From NCBI GenBank assembly GCA_002470185.1, contig DKNG01000167.1:1-8538 (forward strand): DNA of 8,538 nucleotides, read 5' to 3'. The stretch is from Arcobacter sp. UBA7394. GTDB lineage: Bacteria > Campylobacterota > Campylobacteria > Campylobacterales > Arcobacteraceae. Positions 7,058 through 8,538 of the stretch are shown in pieces. The position numbers were made by a program, and so were the translations under genes. Within the stretch, counting starts at the first letter, position 1. Each line of letters opens with the position of its first letter. Below the pieces are notes generated by a model. It was not told the origin of the DNA and did not search any database. It was given only the letters and a program-made list of their open reading frames with translations.

Positions 7058-7759
7058 ATGAAAGCACTTCTACTTGCAGCAGGATTAGGAACAAGATTAA
7101 AACCAATAACTAATAGCATCCCAAAATGCTTAGTAAAAATAAACAATAAACCTCTTCTAGAGTATTGGCTAGAAACTTTAACAAAGGTTGGAGTCAAAGA
7201 ATTTTTAATAAATACTCATTATTTCAATGAAAAAGTAGAAGAGTATGTAAAAAATAGTATATACAAAAATAAGATTACTTTAGTTTATGAAAAAGAGTTA
7301 TTAAATACAGGTGGAACAATCTTAGCAAACAAAAGTTTTTTTAATAAAAATGAATCCTTTTTATTAATACATGCAGATAACCTGTCATTTTGTGATTATG
7401 AAAAATTCATTAAATCACATAAAAAAGATAATGATTGTCCAATTACTATGATGTTATTTAGAACAAACACTCCAAAATCCTGTGGAATAGTAAAATTAAA
7501 CAAAAATTACATAGTTGAAGAATTTCACGAAAAAGTTGAAAATCCACCATCAAACTTAGCAAATGGTGCTGTATACATTTGTGATTATTCAATAATTGAA
7601 TACTTAGAAAATATAAACAAAAAAAAGATCGATTTTTCATTAGATGTTATTCCTAATTTTCTAGGTAATATAAACACTTTTTTGAATAATATTTACCACA
7701 AAGATATAGGAACTCCTCAAGCATATAAAGAGGCACAGTTGGACATTCATAAGATTTAA
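7058..7759 (+). CDS. sugar-1-phosphate nucleotidyltransferase (NTP_transferase family, HddC/RfbA-like)
   Basis: The protein has 233 residues, a single compact GT-A-like nucleotidyltransferase domain with no left-handed beta-helix extension. Motifs are AAGLGTRL at 7-14 (nucleotide and triphosphate binding), PKCLVKI at 22-28 with K23, GGT at 85-87, HADN at 105-108 with metal-binding D107, FHEKV at 156-160, NGAVY at 169-173, and DIGTP at 216-220 with a second likely metal ligand. Such enzymes join a sugar-1-phosphate to NTP, releasing pyrophosphate. HddC, which makes GDP-D-glycero-alpha-D-manno-heptose, belongs to this type, but base and sugar specificity cannot be read here. AAAGGA at 7041-7046 lies 11 nt before the ATG. 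It is the last gene of the tight run. With the upstream bifunctional enzyme, the operon encodes two distinct nucleotide-transfer activities. Confidence 0.9.
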   Translation: MKALLLAAGLGTRLKPITNSIPKCLVKINNKPLLEYWLETLTKVGVKEFLINTHYFNEKVEEYVKNSIYKNKITLVYEKELLNTGGTILANKSFFNKNESFLLIHADNLSFCDYEKFIKSHKKDNDCPITMMLFRTNTPKSCGIVKLNKNYIVEEFHEKVENPPSNLANGAVYICDYSIIEYLENINKKKIDFSLDVIPNFLGNINTFLNNIYHKDIGTPQAYKEAQLDIHKI

Positions 7760-7807
7760 GAAAGTATATGTAATAATATAAATAATTAAAATTATATAGG
7801 TTAAATT
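7760..7807 (+). other. 48-nt AT-only-rich intergenic gap at the end of the sugar operon
   Basis: The gap is almost wholly A/T. It contains an imperfectly extended inverted repeat, ATAATT-AA-AATTAT at 7782-7795, and a weak TAGG before the next start. I see no GC-containing terminator hairpin. A promoter for the small downstream gene could lie here, but the base composition makes any -10 assignment unreliable. Read-through from the operon is possible. Confidence 0.4.
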
Positions 7808-8032
7808 ATGGCAGAAAAAGTTATTCCAGATAATATTATTAAAATTCAAAAGAAGCTTGCATCATTTGAAAAAGGTTCAAGAAACTATAAGAAATATACA
7901 AAAATTCTTGCAAAACATATTAAAAAACACTCTATGAAAAGAAGAGTTACTTCTCATATTAAAACTATTGAATCAGTGGAAAAAATATCTCAAAATGAAA
8001 CATCTAAAAAAGATGAAAATAAATCAGAATAA
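7808..8032 (+). CDS. small lysine-rich protein of unknown function
   Basis: The protein has 74 residues, with 17 lysines and 3 arginines against 9 acidic residues, so it is strongly basic. The first 60 residues look mostly helical; the tail from about residue 61 is polar and probably disordered. There is no cysteine, signal peptide or membrane segment. The central segment KRRVTSHIK at 44-52 and the surrounding lysines could bind nucleic acid or the ribosome, but I do not recognise a family and this is only a composition argument. It sits between the sugar operon and recA, in the same direction, 48 nt after the nucleotidyltransferase and 96 nt before recA. Only a weak ribosome binding site (TAGG at 7797-7800) precedes the ATG. 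Coding seems likely from the amphipathic helical pattern and good fit to the gap, though conservation is untested. Confidence 0.65.
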   Translation: MAEKVIPDNIIKIQKKLASFEKGSRNYKKYTKILAKHIKKHSMKRRVTSHIKTIESVEKISQNETSKKDENKSE

Positions 8033-8037
8033 AAAAC

Positions 8038-8052
8038 ATTACAAATTGTAAT
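8038..8052. repeat. perfect 7-bp inverted repeat (ATTACAA-A-TTGTAAT) upstream of recA
   Basis: The two 7-base arms are exact reverse complements around a single central A, a shape suited to a dimeric regulator. It lies 5 nt after the stop of the small basic gene and about 30 nt upstream of the proposed recA -10 element. The function is unknown; a chance palindrome in AT-rich DNA cannot be excluded. I cannot match it to a known LexA-type box. Confidence 0.45.
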
Positions 8053-8076
8053 AAAAATATGTACTTTATATTTTTT
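8053..8076 (+). terminator. A/T-only hairpin with T-tract, possible weak terminator
   Basis: AAAAATAT at 8053-8060 pairs exactly with ATATTTTT at 8068-8075 around a 7-nt loop, and the 3' arm forms part of a run of six T. The A-stem-T layout resembles a weak bidirectional terminator, but the stem has no G or C. It could equally be ordinary AT-rich promoter DNA ahead of recA. Confidence 0.25.
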
Positions 8077-8086
8077 ACGCTAAAAT
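8071..8086 (+). promoter_or_regulatory. candidate sigma-70 promoter -10 region for recA
   Basis: A T-run followed by ACGC and then TAAAAT at 8081-8086 resembles the T-rich upstream region plus -10 box typical of Campylobacterota housekeeping promoters, which often lack a clear -35. It would give a leader of roughly 35 nt before the recA ATG. There is no TGn extension, and the -10 differs from TATAAT by one base. Confidence 0.4.
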
Positions 8087-8128
8087 TCCCACATAAATTA
8101 ACAAAAGAAAATCTACACAGGATAAAAA

Positions 8129-8538
8129 ATGGATGATAATCAAAAGAAATCTTTAGACTTAGCTATTAAACAAATTGATAAAGCATTTGGAAAAGGTACA
8201 CTAATTAGACTTGGTGATAAAGAAGTTGTTCCAACAGAAGCTATTTCAACTGGATCTTTAGGACTAGACTTAGCATTAGGTGTTGGAGGAATTCCAAAAG
8301 GTAGAGTAATTGAAATCTACGGACCTGAATCATCTGGTAAAACAACATTAACATTACATGCAATTGCTGAATGTCAAAAAGCTGGTGGTGTATGTGCATT
8401 TATTGATGCAGAGCATGCATTAGATACTGTTTATGCACAAAATCTTGGTGTAGATATTGATAACTTACTTGTTTCTCAACCTGACTTTGGTGAGCAAGCA
8501 TTAGAAATCTTAGAAACTGTAATCAGATCTGGTGCAGT
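8129..8538 (+). CDS. recA: RecA recombinase, N-terminal part, truncated by the window end
   Basis: The first 136 codons are present, about 40% of the usual 340-350 residues, and the frame stays open to the last base. RecA is the ATP-dependent DNA strand-exchange protein that also activates SOS-type cleavage. Seen here are the N-terminal helix and linker, [18 protein letters not shown] at 42-59, the Walker A motif GPESSGKT at 65-72, and FIDAEHALD at 91-99 containing the catalytic glutamate E95. [13 protein letters not shown] at 115-127 is also highly characteristic. The start is fixed by alignment with the family and by AGGA at 8119-8122, 6 nt before the ATG. The sequence is of Campylobacterota type, which gives the best taxonomic clue in the window. 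It is a core gene, so it marks the edge of the variable sugar locus. Confidence 0.98.
   Translation, partial: MDDNQKKSLDLAIKQIDKAFGKGTLIRLGDKEVVPTEAISTGSLGLDLALGVGGIPKGRVIEIYGPESSGKTTLTLHAIAECQKAGGVCAFIDAEHALDTVYAQNLGVDIDNLLVSQPDFGEQALEILETVIRSGA

Noticed and set aside
7782..7795. Inverted repeat ATAATT-AA-AATTAT as a Fur/PerR-like operator
   Set aside because: It is only A and T in a region that is nearly all A and T, so chance is a sufficient explanation.
7661..7849. Minus-strand hydrophobic reading frame spanning the 7760-7807 gap
   Set aside because: Hydrophobicity arises from reverse-complemented A/T-rich DNA; it overlaps two genes and has no ribosome binding site.
1..8538. CRISPR array, insertion sequence, tRNA/rRNA or attachment site
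   Set aside because: No regularly spaced repeats, transposase or integrase frames, CCA-ended cloverleaf or flanking direct repeats were seen on reading both strands.

Overview
The window is very AT-rich, and every gene I can support lies on the + strand. It ends in the first 136 codons of a clear recA. The recA sequence, the A/T-dominated codon use and the very compact gene packing suggest a Campylobacterota bacterium, most likely of the Arcobacter group. That placement is by eye; no search was run.

Positions 1-7759 read as one run of genes for an unusual nucleotide-activated sugar, and the run continues upstream of the window. Gene order is: a 5'-truncated NAD-dependent sugar epimerase/dehydratase (SDR); radical SAM enzyme 1; a complete NAD-dependent epimerase/dehydratase; the two halves of a split transketolase; a 97-residue orphan protein; radical SAM enzyme 2 (a paralogue of the first); a bifunctional nucleotidyltransferase-PfkB kinase; and a small NTP-sugar nucleotidyltransferase. 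Gaps are 1 to 25 nt, and three junctions overlap (8, 17 and 23 nt), so co-transcription and partly coupled translation are likely. No glycosyltransferase, flippase or polymerase is visible, so this is the precursor-making part of what is probably a larger surface-glycan locus (LPS, capsule or flagellin glycan).

The likely logic, as inference, is as follows. The transketolase moves a two-carbon unit to build or branch a sugar. The SDRs oxidise, epimerise or dehydrate. The radical SAM pair carries out a difficult C-H step such as dehydration, dehydrogenation or epimerisation. The HldE-like kinase/nucleotidyltransferase and the second nucleotidyltransferase activate the product. The exact sugar cannot be read from sequence.

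Three features stand out. The transketolase has no third (C-terminal) domain, and an unrecognised 97-aa gene overlaps its end. The kinase/nucleotidyltransferase fusion has the reverse domain order from classical HldE. The two radical SAM paralogues carry the same Twitch-type cysteine pattern and a shared C-terminal tail.

Positions 7760-8128 form the boundary to core genome: an AT-rich 48-nt gap, a small lysine-rich protein of unknown function, then a 96-nt intergenic region with a 7-bp palindrome, an A/T-only hairpin and a plausible -10 element for recA. I saw no tRNA, rRNA, CRISPR array, insertion sequence, attachment site or convincing GC-rich terminator.
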